Source of the DNA: UBA2112 sp964596695
Lineage (GTDB): Bacteria > Patescibacteriota > Saccharimonadia > Saccharimonadales > Saccharimonadaceae
Length of the DNA: 64,000 nt
Assembly (NCBI GenBank): GCA_964596695.1
Contig: CAZQVE010000002.1
Location: 172,095-236,094 of the forward strand
Reading direction: 5' to 3'
The notes beneath the pieces are model-generated. The model made no database searches. It worked only from the letters and a program-made list of their open reading frames with translations, and was not told where the DNA came from. The position numbers and the translations under genes are program-made. Every line of letters starts with the position of its first letter. The first letter of the stretch is position 1. Below are positions 15,385 to 21,617 of the stretch, piece after piece.

Positions 15385-16820
15385 TGAACTACAAGATGAC
15401 TATTGGTATTGAATGCCACGTACAACTAGCGACCGTGACCAAGCTTTTCAGTCCTGCCGACAACGACGCTCGCGACAAGGCACCGAACAGTGTCGTGCAT
15501 CCAGTCGACTATGGTCTGCCGGGAATGCTGCCGGTACTTAATCATCGCGCCGTGGAGCTGGCCGTGCTCGCCGGTAAAGCGCTAAACGCCAAGATAGCCA
15601 ATGTTAGTCGTTTTGACCGCAAACATTATTTTTATCCTGATCTTCCGAACGGCTATCAGATTACGCAAATGTATCATCCGACAATTCTGGCCGGTTGGGT
15701 GGATGCTCCGATGGAAGACGGCTCAAACGTCAAGGTTCGTGTTCATCATGCGCATATCGAGATGGACGCTGGCAAGCTGAGTCACTATGGCGACCATAGT
15801 CTTGTTGACCTCAACCGTGCCGGCACGCCGTTGATCGAGATCGTGTCGGAACCAGACATGCATTCACCGCAGGAGGCGAAAGCCTACGCCGCTGAGCTGC
15901 ATAAACTCATGACCTACGCCGGAGTGACGCGCGGCGACCTGTATCACGGCAATATGCGTTTTGACGTAAATATATCCGTTGCACCAGAGGGCGCTACCGA
16001 ACTGGGCAAGCGTGCCGAGGTGAAAAATCTCAACTCCTTCCGAAGTGTTGAACGCGCTGCCGAATACGAATTCAAGCGCCAAGTAGCGCTACTCGAAAAT
16101 GGTGAAAAAGTCGTGCAAGAGACGCGCGGCTGGGATGATACGGCAGGTAAGACTACCTCTCAACGAAGCAAAGAAGAAGCTCAAGATTACCGTTATATGC
16201 CCGACCCGGATATTCCGCCCGTCCGGCTGACCGACGAGGAAATTGCCGCTATTCAAGCCGATATGCCGACGTTACCGCCGTTTTACCGTGAGAAGTGGGC
16301 TGGCTTGGGACTCGACAAGTCCGTCGTCGAATCATTGCTTTCTCATCGTAGTTACGCCGAATTGATCGCCACGATCCAAGACAACGCCGGTGACGGTATC
16401 GCGAAGCGAGTGGCGCATTGGTTTGCGAGCGGTATATCGACGGACGATGAAGCGGCCGAGGTCGCCAGCGCCTTCGTACCGGAGAACTTCGTCGAGCTTG
16501 CCAAGATGGTCGAGGCGAACGAACTGTCAAGCACGGCTGCCAAAGAGGTCTTCAACGAGCTACTAGTCAGCGATAATCCTCTGGCCGGCGGACCTCGTGA
16601 AATTGCCGAAGAAAAAAACTTGCTACAGGTGAGTGACGAGGGTGCGATTGCCGCGATCGTCGACGAAGTACTTGCTGATCCATCGAGTGCTAAAGCCGTG
16701 GCCGACATTAAAGCTGGCAACGAAAAAGTCATCGGATTCCTCGTAGGGCAAGTCATGAAAAAATCCCAAGGCAAGGCGAATCCTGCCTTGGCGCAGAAAC
16801 TTATACGCGAAAGGCTATAA
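15384..16820 (+). CDS. gatB: Asp/Glu-tRNA amidotransferase subunit B
   Basis: A 478-residue GatB, which binds the misacylated tRNA, activates the side-chain carboxylate with ATP and transfers ammonia from GatA. Recognisable stretches are IGIECHVQLATVTKLFSP, GLPGMLPVLNHRAVE, FDRKHYFYPDLPNGYQITQ, DLNRAGTPLIEIVSEPDM and, at the C terminus, the YqeY-like tail ending VGQVMKKSQGKANPALAQKL. The start is GTG at 15384, whose G is shared with the TAG stop of the preceding gene. Length is normal. Confidence 0.96.
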   Translation: MNYKMTIGIECHVQLATVTKLFSPADNDARDKAPNSVVHPVDYGLPGMLPVLNHRAVELAVLAGKALNAKIANVSRFDRKHYFYPDLPNGYQITQMYHPTILAGWVDAPMEDGSNVKVRVHHAHIEMDAGKLSHYGDHSLVDLNRAGTPLIEIVSEPDMHSPQEAKAYAAELHKLMTYAGVTRGDLYHGNMRFDVNISVAPEGATELGKRAEVKNLNSFRSVERAAEYEFKRQVALLENGEKVVQETRGWDDTAGKTTSQRSKEEAQDYRYMPDPDIPPVRLTDEEIAAIQADMPTLPPFYREKWAGLGLDKSVVESLLSHRSYAELIATIQDNAGDGIAKRVAHWFASGISTDDEAAEVASAFVPENFVELAKMVEANELSSTAAKEVFNELLVSDNPLAGGPREIAEEKNLLQVSDEGAIAAIVDEVLADPSSAKAVADIKAGNEKVIGFLVGQVMKKSQGKANPALAQKLIRERL

Positions 16821-16822
16821 GT

Positions 16823-17392
16823 ATGCGGCAACAGACTCTTATCGTGCTGCAGGGAGGTTCTGCCGTCGGAAAGACAACCCTTACAAGTAAACTTTCTGTC
16901 GATTTGAAAATGTATGCTCTCGCGAAAGATAACTTCAAGGAAATGCTCTATGACACGCTGGGTATACCGGCAGCTAGAGAGGAGTCAACTCTCTACGGCC
17001 TTGCAGCCACAAGGGCATTGTATGCAGCGACCCAGACGCTGTTGGAAGCAGGCGAAAGCGTTATTATCGAGTCGGCCTTCGATAAAAAATTCGCGCTCAA
17101 AGATATCCAGGACGCGCTAGGCGATAGAACGATTTGTCTCGTTCAGTTATATGTCACAGCATCGCCGGAAATTCGACTCAAGCGATACGAGAAGCGTATC
17201 CGCAATGGCGAACGGCACAAGGGGCATCCGAGTACTATCGACGTTAAGACAGTTAAGGATTTTGCCACTGACCATGTCAAATATGGCGCACTGGAGATCA
17301 ATGATACAATAGAAGTAAACACGGATATATTTACTGACGATGATTACTATGAACTGCTAGGTTCGATTAAACAGATGATCGGAGACAAGTAA
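16823..17392 (+). CDS. P-loop kinase (AAA_33 / zeta-toxin-like fold)
   Basis: A 189-residue P-loop protein. Walker A is LQGGSAVGKTTLTSKL, an acidic KDNFKEMLYDTLG follows as in AAA_33 and zeta-toxin-like small-molecule kinases, and VIIESAFDKKF and LYVTASPEIRLKRYEKRIRNGERHKGH supply the acceptor and lid regions. It probably phosphorylates a small metabolite; the substrate is unknown. The gene starts 2 nt after gatB and ends 1 nt before galU, so it is part of the same transcript. No antitoxin-like partner is present, so a toxin role is not supported. Confidence 0.65.
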   Translation: MRQQTLIVLQGGSAVGKTTLTSKLSVDLKMYALAKDNFKEMLYDTLGIPAAREESTLYGLAATRALYAATQTLLEAGESVIIESAFDKKFALKDIQDALGDRTICLVQLYVTASPEIRLKRYEKRIRNGERHKGHPSTIDVKTVKDFATDHVKYGALEINDTIEVNTDIFTDDDYYELLGSIKQMIGDK

Positions 17393-17393
17393 G

Positions 17394-18287
17394 ATGAAAC
17401 AACCAACCAAAGCTATTATTGCCGCCGCAGGGTTCGGTACACGGTTTTTGCCGCAAACTAAAGCGATGCCCAAGGAGATGCTGCCAATCGTTGATAAACC
17501 TGTGATTCAATATATCGTCGAAGACCTTGTAAAGGCGGGCGTCAAAGACATTATCATCGTGGGAAGTAGTAACAAACGCTCCATCGAAGATCACTTCGAC
17601 GAGCCAAGTGAGGACCTGCTGGCAAATCTCCGTGCCGGCGGTGCCAAAAAACAACCCTATATCGACAGCCTTTACGAGCTTTCTAATCTGGCTAACTTTA
17701 TCTACCTCCGTCAAAAAGGTCCGTACGGAAATGCGACGCCGCTGTCGAACGCGCGGCACCTGATTGGCGACGAACCCTTCTTCTACGTTTTTGCTGACGA
17801 CATTATCGCGGCTCAACCTAATGTATACAAGCAACTGATAGACCGCTATAACGAACTTGGCGGTGCGATTCTTACGTGTCTCGAAGTAAAAACCGATAAA
17901 GAATATGAAAGTTACGGTATCCTTGCCGGGGATACCGTCGATGATGGAATCATCAAGATGACAGGAATCATAGAAAAGCCAGGCAGGGAGAGGGCGCCCT
18001 CGAATTTCGCTCATGTCAGTAGTTTCTTGTTTGAGCCAAGCATCCTGGACTACGTCGATCGCGGGCTGGATGAGCTTCAGGATGGCCAAGAGTTTTACGT
18101 TTCTGACAGTCTGATCGAGCCGATGATTCGCGACGGTCATTCGTTTTATGGATATCAGGTGCAGAACAGTCGCCGTTATGACACCGGCAACAAACTGGAG
18201 TATCTGAAAACCGTTATCGACTTTGGTTTGCGCCACGAGGAGATGGGCGAAGACCTACGCAAGTACCTGAAGGAAATGATACAATAA
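17394..18287 (+). CDS. galU: UTP-glucose-1-phosphate uridylyltransferase
   Basis: A 297-residue GalU, making UDP-glucose from UTP and glucose 1-phosphate for surface polysaccharide or glycolipid synthesis. The nucleotide-binding IIAAAGFGTRFLPQTKAMPKE is intact, followed by MLPIVDKPVIQYIVEDLV, FFYVFADDII and YGILAGDTVDDGIIKMTGIIEKP. Length is standard. The phosphohexomutase at 53.7 kb would supply glucose 1-phosphate. The last codons carry the -10 element of the next gene. Confidence 0.93.
   Translation: MKQPTKAIIAAAGFGTRFLPQTKAMPKEMLPIVDKPVIQYIVEDLVKAGVKDIIIVGSSNKRSIEDHFDEPSEDLLANLRAGGAKKQPYIDSLYELSNLANFIYLRQKGPYGNATPLSNARHLIGDEPFFYVFADDIIAAQPNVYKQLIDRYNELGGAILTCLEVKTDKEYESYGILAGDTVDDGIIKMTGIIEKPGRERAPSNFAHVSSFLFEPSILDYVDRGLDELQDGQEFYVSDSLIEPMIRDGHSFYGYQVQNSRRYDTGNKLEYLKTVIDFGLRHEEMGEDLRKYLKEMIQ
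18280..18285 (+). promoter_or_regulatory. -10 element inside galU end
   Basis: TACAAT with upstream TGA, ending 6 nt before the ATG at 18292. It overlaps the galU stop codon, so the next gene may have its own leaderless transcript. Confidence 0.5.
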
Positions 18288-18291
18288 CCCT

Positions 18292-18540
18292 ATGGACTGG
18301 GCATATGTACTCGTCATCATCCTCTCGGTATTTCTCGCGCTGTTTTTGATACTCGGTATCATTTTAGTTATCCTATTGATTCGCGTGACAATGCAGATCA
18401 AATCAGTGACCGACTCGGCTAAGCGAACGGCTATCGATATCGAGGGATTGGTCAAGAACGCTCGCAAATTCAGCGGTGGAGCATCTTTGGCGAAAACATT
18501 GTTCAAACAAGCAAAGAAATTCAAAAAACGGAAGGATTAA
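18292..18540 (+). CDS. small single-span membrane protein
   Basis: An 82-residue protein with one strong membrane helix near the N terminus (YVLVIILSVFLALFLILGII) and a basic, helical cytoplasmic tail ending KQAKKFKKRKD. No family is recognised beyond similarity in style to DUF948/YtxH-type small proteins. It lies 4 nt downstream of galU and has its own -10 box 6 nt before the ATG. Confidence 0.6.
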   Translation: MDWAYVLVIILSVFLALFLILGIILVILLIRVTMQIKSVTDSAKRTAIDIEGLVKNARKFSGGASLAKTLFKQAKKFKKRKD

Positions 18541-18544
18541 CCCG

Positions 18545-18817
18545 CCAAAACTTTTAAGATATGCAGTATGTTTATGTTCTGCGGAGCGAGAAAGATGGAA
18601 ATCTATATGTCGGTTGTACGCAAAATCTTAGGAAACGGCTTGAGCTGCATAATTCTGCAAAAGTAGAATCGACGAAGCGACGGATACCGATGGAAGTGAT
18701 ATACTATGAAGCGTTCCTTGTTAAAGAAGATGCCTTTGCCCGTGAACAATGGTTAAAAACAGGCTGGGGCAGAAACCATATAAAAAAGATTTTGCAGAAT
18801 TATTTTAAAAGTTTAGG
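18545..18817. repeat. imperfect inverted repeats around GIY-YIG gene
   Basis: CCAAAACTTTTAA (18545-18557) and TTAAAAGTTTAGG (18805-18817) match as inverted repeats at 12 of 13 positions. The right arm lies in the last codons of the GIY-YIG gene. Confidence 0.4.
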
Positions 18818-18824
18818 AGGGTAA
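18561..18824 (+). CDS. GIY-YIG endonuclease-domain protein (UPF0213-like)
   Basis: An 87-residue stand-alone GIY-YIG domain: YVYVLRSEKDGNLYVGCTQN holds the paired GIY/YIG elements (YVY...YVG), and NLRKRLELHN with the conserved Arg follows. FAREQWLKTGWGRNHIKK carries the metal-binding Glu region. Such single-domain proteins are common and often multi-copy in CPR genomes; the cellular substrate is unknown. The base composition is more AT-rich than its neighbours and the gene is framed by 13-nt imperfect inverted repeats. It overlaps no other gene; the YtxH gene starts right after its stop. Confidence 0.8.
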   Translation: MQYVYVLRSEKDGNLYVGCTQNLRKRLELHNSAKVESTKRRIPMEVIYYEAFLVKEDAFAREQWLKTGWGRNHIKKILQNYFKSLGG

Positions 18825-18992
18825 ATGGGTAAAAAGTTAGCATTCGGAGCAGTTGTCGGGGCGGTCGCAGGAGCCGTCGCCGGTGTTTTGATGGCTCCAA
18901 AGAGCGGCAAAGAAACCCGCGGCGATATCAAGAAAAAGGCTGCGGAACTCAAGAGTAAGAAGTCTAAGCCAGCAGCTAAGAAGAAAAAGTAG
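18825..18992 (+). CDS. YtxH-like small membrane protein
   Basis: A 55-residue protein beginning MGKKLAFGAVVGAVAGAVAG, a glycine/alanine-rich membrane helix, then VLMAPKSGKETRGDIKKKAA and a lysine-rich tail. The LMAPKSGKETR segment right after the helix is the hallmark of YtxH-like proteins, which are linked to stress responses in Firmicutes but have no firm biochemical role. AGGAGG lies 4 nt before the ATG. The start follows the GIY-YIG stop codon immediately. Confidence 0.75.
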   Translation: MGKKLAFGAVVGAVAGAVAGVLMAPKSGKETRGDIKKKAAELKSKKSKPAAKKKK

Positions 18993-19000
18993 AGCTGGCA

Positions 19001-19282
19001 ATGGCCAAGAAATCCATCGTAGAAAAGACAGTACATGATCAGCGTAAGGGTGCGCGCCGCGCGGTACTGGAAGAGCTGTTTAATGACCTATACGACGATC
19101 GCCGTAACATTTACAAGATGAACTTCTTCCGCGGTATCTTCTTCGGCCTGGGTAGTGTGCTTGGAGCTTCGGTTGTTGCCGCGCTTGTAGTCTGGATCCT
19201 CAGTTTCTTCGTCCAAATCCCCGGCATCGGTAACGCTGCCGAGAAAGCACAAAACACCATCGAATCCCACCAACAGAGGTGA
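19001..19282 (+). CDS. DUF5665-like membrane protein
   Basis: A 93-residue protein with a basic N-terminal half (VHDQRKGARRAVLEELFNDL, YDDRRNIYKMNFFRGI) and one or two closely spaced membrane helices (FGLGSVLGASVVAALVVWIL). The arrangement resembles the DUF5665 family; function unknown. It follows the YtxH gene by 8 nt, so the two are likely co-transcribed. The decayed surface-protein tail starts immediately downstream. Confidence 0.65.
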   Translation: MAKKSIVEKTVHDQRKGARRAVLEELFNDLYDDRRNIYKMNFFRGIFFGLGSVLGASVVAALVVWILSFFVQIPGIGNAAEKAQNTIESHQQR

Positions 19283-19290
19283 TCCAACTT

Positions 19291-19459
19291 AATTCCAGCC
19301 AGGACAACGGTATATCTAATGACATCTACCACTAACGGTACTATCACGGCCACGCATATGCTTACGCTCACTCTCGGTGCCCACCAACTCTGCATTCGCG
19401 CTATAGATGAGGCTGGAAACTGGGGTGACGTAGTAAAGATGTGGTTTTTGTACCTATAA
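19291..19459 (+). pseudogene. decayed surface-protein tail, copy 1
   Basis: From the ATG at 19319 the frame reads MTSTTNGTITATHML, LGAHQLCIRAIDEAGNWGD and ends MWFLYL-stop. Nearly every residue matches copy 2 downstream. Upstream of 19319 the similarity continues in a different frame (NSSQDNGIS versus DPGQGNGTP), so one extra base has shifted the frame. There is no start, signal peptide or upstream body. The repeated ...IRAIDEAGNWG... pattern resembles the end of bacterial Ig-like repeat domains in large secreted adhesins. This is best read as a remnant of the 3' end of such a gene. Confidence 0.6.
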
Positions 19460-19491
19460 GATAAATAGTAAAGGAAGATGGCATATGGCAT

Positions 19492-19680
19492 ATGGTGAAT
19501 AGAGTAAGCAGAAGAACAAAGGCTAATGAAAAGAACATTTTGAAGGGCAGGCGTCTATCGAAGAAGATTGCAGATAGGTTGAGTGTGTCTACGAGATACT
19601 ACCTATCAGGACTTCTAGTGATAATCGTTATACCGATAGTGATACTTGAGCTGTACGACTGGCTGGCGGGGGGGTGCTAA
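19492..19680 (+). CDS. small single-span membrane protein, foreign codon use
   Basis: A 62-residue protein: basic N terminus (MVNRVSRRTKANEKNILKG) and one membrane helix (YLSGLLVIIVIPIVILEL). AGA/AGG arginine codons and AT-rich composition differ from the surrounding core genes, which favour CGC/CGT. An AAGGAAG sequence is 15-20 nt upstream. No family recognised. It lies between the two decayed surface-protein tails and overlaps the next gene by 7 nt. Confidence 0.45.
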   Translation: MVNRVSRRTKANEKNILKGRRLSKKIADRLSVSTRYYLSGLLVIIVIPIVILELYDWLAGGC

Positions 19681-19907
19681 ACGGACTTGCTGGAGGGTGG
19701 CGAAAAGCAATCGTGAATCCCGACATATTTCTGCTATTCGTTAATCCAGTTCTACTTGTTTCGGGTTATGTACTGCTCTTCTACTATTTTCAGATGTACA
19801 TGGAAGAAGATAGAGGTGTGATTAGTAAGGCACTTGCATCAATAGTACTAACTATAGCGACAGTTGTCGTATTGGCGGGCGTATTCTGGAAGGCACTCAC
19901 AACCTAG
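19674..19907 (+). CDS. small two-span membrane protein
   Basis: A 77-residue protein starting at GTG 19674 inside the end of the preceding gene, behind a GGGGGG run. It has two hydrophobic helices (IFLLFVNPVLLVSGYVLLFYYF and ALASIVLTIATVVVLAGVFW). Its last codons lie in the start of decayed tail copy 2, so its natural end may have been replaced when that tail arrived. Function unknown. Confidence 0.45.
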   Translation: MLNGLAGGWRKAIVNPDIFLLFVNPVLLVSGYVLLFYYFQMYMEEDRGVISKALASIVLTIATVVVLAGVFWKALTT

Positions 19908-20128
19908 CTGTATCTGACGTGGGCTCCGGAGTTTATGCGGGTGAGTACTATATCGATACGGATCCGGGCCAAGGTAACGGTACGCCCATGACATCTACCG
20001 CCAGCGGTACCATCACCGCTACACATATGCTTACACTTCCGCTCGGCGCCCACCAACTCTGCATCCGCGCTATTGACGAGGCTGGGAACTGGGGTAATGT
20101 AGTAAAGGCATGGTTCGTGTATCTGTAG
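19895..20128 (+). pseudogene. decayed surface-protein tail, copy 2
   Basis: An open frame of about 77 codons ending TAG at 20126-20128: THNLAVSDVGSGVYAGEYYI, DTDPGQGNGTPMTSTASGTI, THMLTLPLGAHQLCIRAIDE, AGNWGNVVKAWFVYL. It has no credible start (a GTG at 19919 is not preceded by a ribosome site) and no signal peptide. The sequence looks like the last Ig-like or beta-sandwich domain of a large cell-surface protein. It pairs with copy 1 about 600 bp upstream. The fragment could be translated from the GTG, but a 69-residue isolated domain end is unlikely to be functional. Confidence 0.6.
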
Positions 20129-20154
20129 GACGCATAAAAAAGGGGGGGTAGTAT

Positions 20155-20487
20155 ATGACTAAGAGAAGAAAGACTAAGAGTGAGGGTGTATTTTGGGATA
20201 AGTATTTTTTTGTGGTGAGTGGACTATTAGCGCTAGCCATTATGTTTAGTGTTTGGGTTTGGTATCTGATGGTTAATGATAGTGCCATGCTCGATAAGAT
20301 ATATTATGGGACGGTACGATTTGTGGTATTACTGTCAGTCTTCGGGGTTATTAGCTCTTTCGTAGGTATGATTAAGAAGGAGAAGGTTCTAAAGGTGTTC
20401 TTCGGTTTATATCTTTTAGTTTTTCTCTACTTTTTAGTTGTCGGCTTATGGTCTATAGGTCTTGGCGGTACAAATGCGCTGGGCTAG
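20155..20487 (+). CDS. small membrane protein, paralogue A
   Basis: A 110-residue protein with a lysine/arginine-rich N terminus (MTKRRKTKSEGVFWDKYFFV) and three to four membrane helices. It is AT-rich with AGA/AAG codons, unlike core genes. A run of seven Gs about 7 nt before the ATG may act as ribosome site. The N terminus and layout match the next gene (KTKSE-VF-DKY), so the two arose by duplication. No family recognised; immunity-protein-like or cargo roles are speculative. Confidence 0.5.
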   Translation: MTKRRKTKSEGVFWDKYFFVVSGLLALAIMFSVWVWYLMVNDSAMLDKIYYGTVRFVVLLSVFGVISSFVGMIKKEKVLKVFFGLYLLVFLYFLVVGLWSIGLGGTNALG

Positions 20488-20514
20488 TCAATCAAATGTT
20501 ATCCGGGGCTATAT

Positions 20515-20841
20515 ATGGTAAAGAAAACAAAGACTAAGAGCGAGAGCGTATTTTTAGATAAGTATTCTTGTTTTGTGGGAAGTCTGCTTATTTTAATGAT
20601 TATCACTAATATCCTAGTTGGTGTCGCTTTTGAGGGTCACCAAAAGTCAATAAACTCGGCTATGCCGTTCATGATTCTTTTATCATCCGTAGGTACTATT
20701 GGATCTTTGGTGGGTATCTTTAGAAAAGGCGGAGTACGTAAACGGATTATTATGGGACTCTTTGCATTAGTATTTATGTACTATCTTGGTGCATATCTAT
20801 ATATATATATGCATTCAGTAGCCCCGCGATTAACATACTAG
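20515..20841 (+). CDS. small membrane protein, paralogue B
   Basis: A 108-residue protein: MVKKTKTKSESVFLDKYSCF and three to four membrane helices (LLILMIITNILVGVAF; FMILLSSVGTIGSLVGIF; IIMGLFALVFMYYLGAYLYI). It shares the N-terminal motif, helix order and the VG-F--KGGV-K loop pattern with the gene 28 nt upstream. Unlike core genes it is AT-rich. Function unknown. Confidence 0.5.
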   Translation: MVKKTKTKSESVFLDKYSCFVGSLLILMIITNILVGVAFEGHQKSINSAMPFMILLSSVGTIGSLVGIFRKGGVRKRIIMGLFALVFMYYLGAYLYIYMHSVAPRLTY

Positions 20842-20860
20842 GGTAGTAAAATTACGATAT

Positions 20861-21523
20861 CTAAGCAGGAAGGTTCGTACGGAGTGTCTCCGACGAATCT
20901 TCCTTGTGCTCTTTGCGCCAGGATCCGAACCTATAGGCAACTGCCCCTACTACGAGAGCGCTGCTATGGGATATTAGGTCGAGCTTGCCGTCGTCTCCGC
21001 CTAGGAAGGCGTAGGCGCCGAACGTTAGCGCACCGGCAAAGGCTGCTCCGCCGAGTTGCCATCGACGACGTTTTGTTTCGTCCTCTGCGCTCGCTATGTG
21101 ATCGAGAAAGAATTTCGTTCCGAATGCTACCGCGACTGCAGACGATCCGACATCTAATGTGTCACCGACCAGACCAGTCTGGTCGACAAGTGCATCGGTT
21201 CCGCAGCTGATCATTTGTGCGCTCACAGCCGTTGCGCCTAGTTCGGGTATTGTGGATGTGCGGCGAGCCGCCTCAAGCGTGGATAGGGTCAGGGCGGTAC
21301 ACCCGCCAAAGTCGAGAGCTCTGACACCGGTGGCGTCAGGGGTACCGAATGCTGACGGAATCGCCATTTCCATCTGTTTTGCTATAGGGTCGCTTGAATC
21401 AACCACGAGACTATCGCCACACATTAGATTAATGGCCGTCATCCCGAGGGCGGTAGTAACAGTGAGTTTGGCATCTTTTATGTAGTTGAACGCACGTCGA
21501 TACAGTGGCAAAGTCTCTGACAT
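20861..21523 (-). CDS. rhomboid-like membrane protein (candidate intramembrane protease)
   Basis: A 220-residue polytopic membrane protein. Two motifs resemble the rhomboid-like families with a reduced active site: LDVGSSAVAVAFG (Ser127/Ser128, compare DVGVSY or GxSG) and KLDLISHSSALVVGAVAYRF (His186, compare DxxHxxALxxG). Together these would supply the Ser-His dyad of an intramembrane protease. The evidence is motif-level only, and the usual amino-terminal HxxxN oxyanion motif is not clear. The open frame runs up to 21592, but a TATAAC box 6 nt before the ATG at 21523 and the hydrophilic start MSETLPLYRRAFNYI favour this start. Confidence 0.5.
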   Translation of the reverse strand: MSETLPLYRRAFNYIKDAKLTVTTALGMTAINLMCGDSLVVDSSDPIAKQMEMAIPSAFGTPDATGVRALDFGGCTALTLSTLEAARRTSTIPELGATAVSAQMISCGTDALVDQTGLVGDTLDVGSSAVAVAFGTKFFLDHIASAEDETKRRRWQLGGAAFAGALTFGAYAFLGGDDGKLDLISHSSALVVGAVAYRFGSWRKEHKEDSSETLRTNLPA

Positions 21524-21529
21524 AACATA

Positions 21530-21535
21530 GTTATA
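21530..21535 (-). promoter_or_regulatory. -10 element of rhomboid-like gene
   Basis: Minus-strand TATAAC with TGT in front, ending 6 nt before the start codon at 21523. Confidence 0.5.
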
Positions 21536-21601
21536 ACATAATATATATAGATTGTAAATTATACTACGGCTCAAAATGTGAGAGTATGGCAACTAAACTG
21601 C

Positions 21602-21607
21602 TATAAT
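21602..21607 (+). promoter_or_regulatory. -10 element, leaderless dnaE
   Basis: TGC-TATAAT (extended consensus), ending 10 nt before the ATG at 21618; no Shine-Dalgarno. Confidence 0.65.
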
Positions 21608-21617
21608 ACTAATAGTT

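Noticed and set aside
16823..17392. zeta-type toxin interpretation of the P-loop kinase
   Set aside because: There is no antitoxin-like gene beside it; it sits inside a housekeeping operon, so a metabolic kinase is more likely.
17367..18236. 289-residue open frame antisense to galU
   Set aside because: It lies entirely over galU, has no family features, promoter or ribosome site, and reads as a mirror of galU codon bias.
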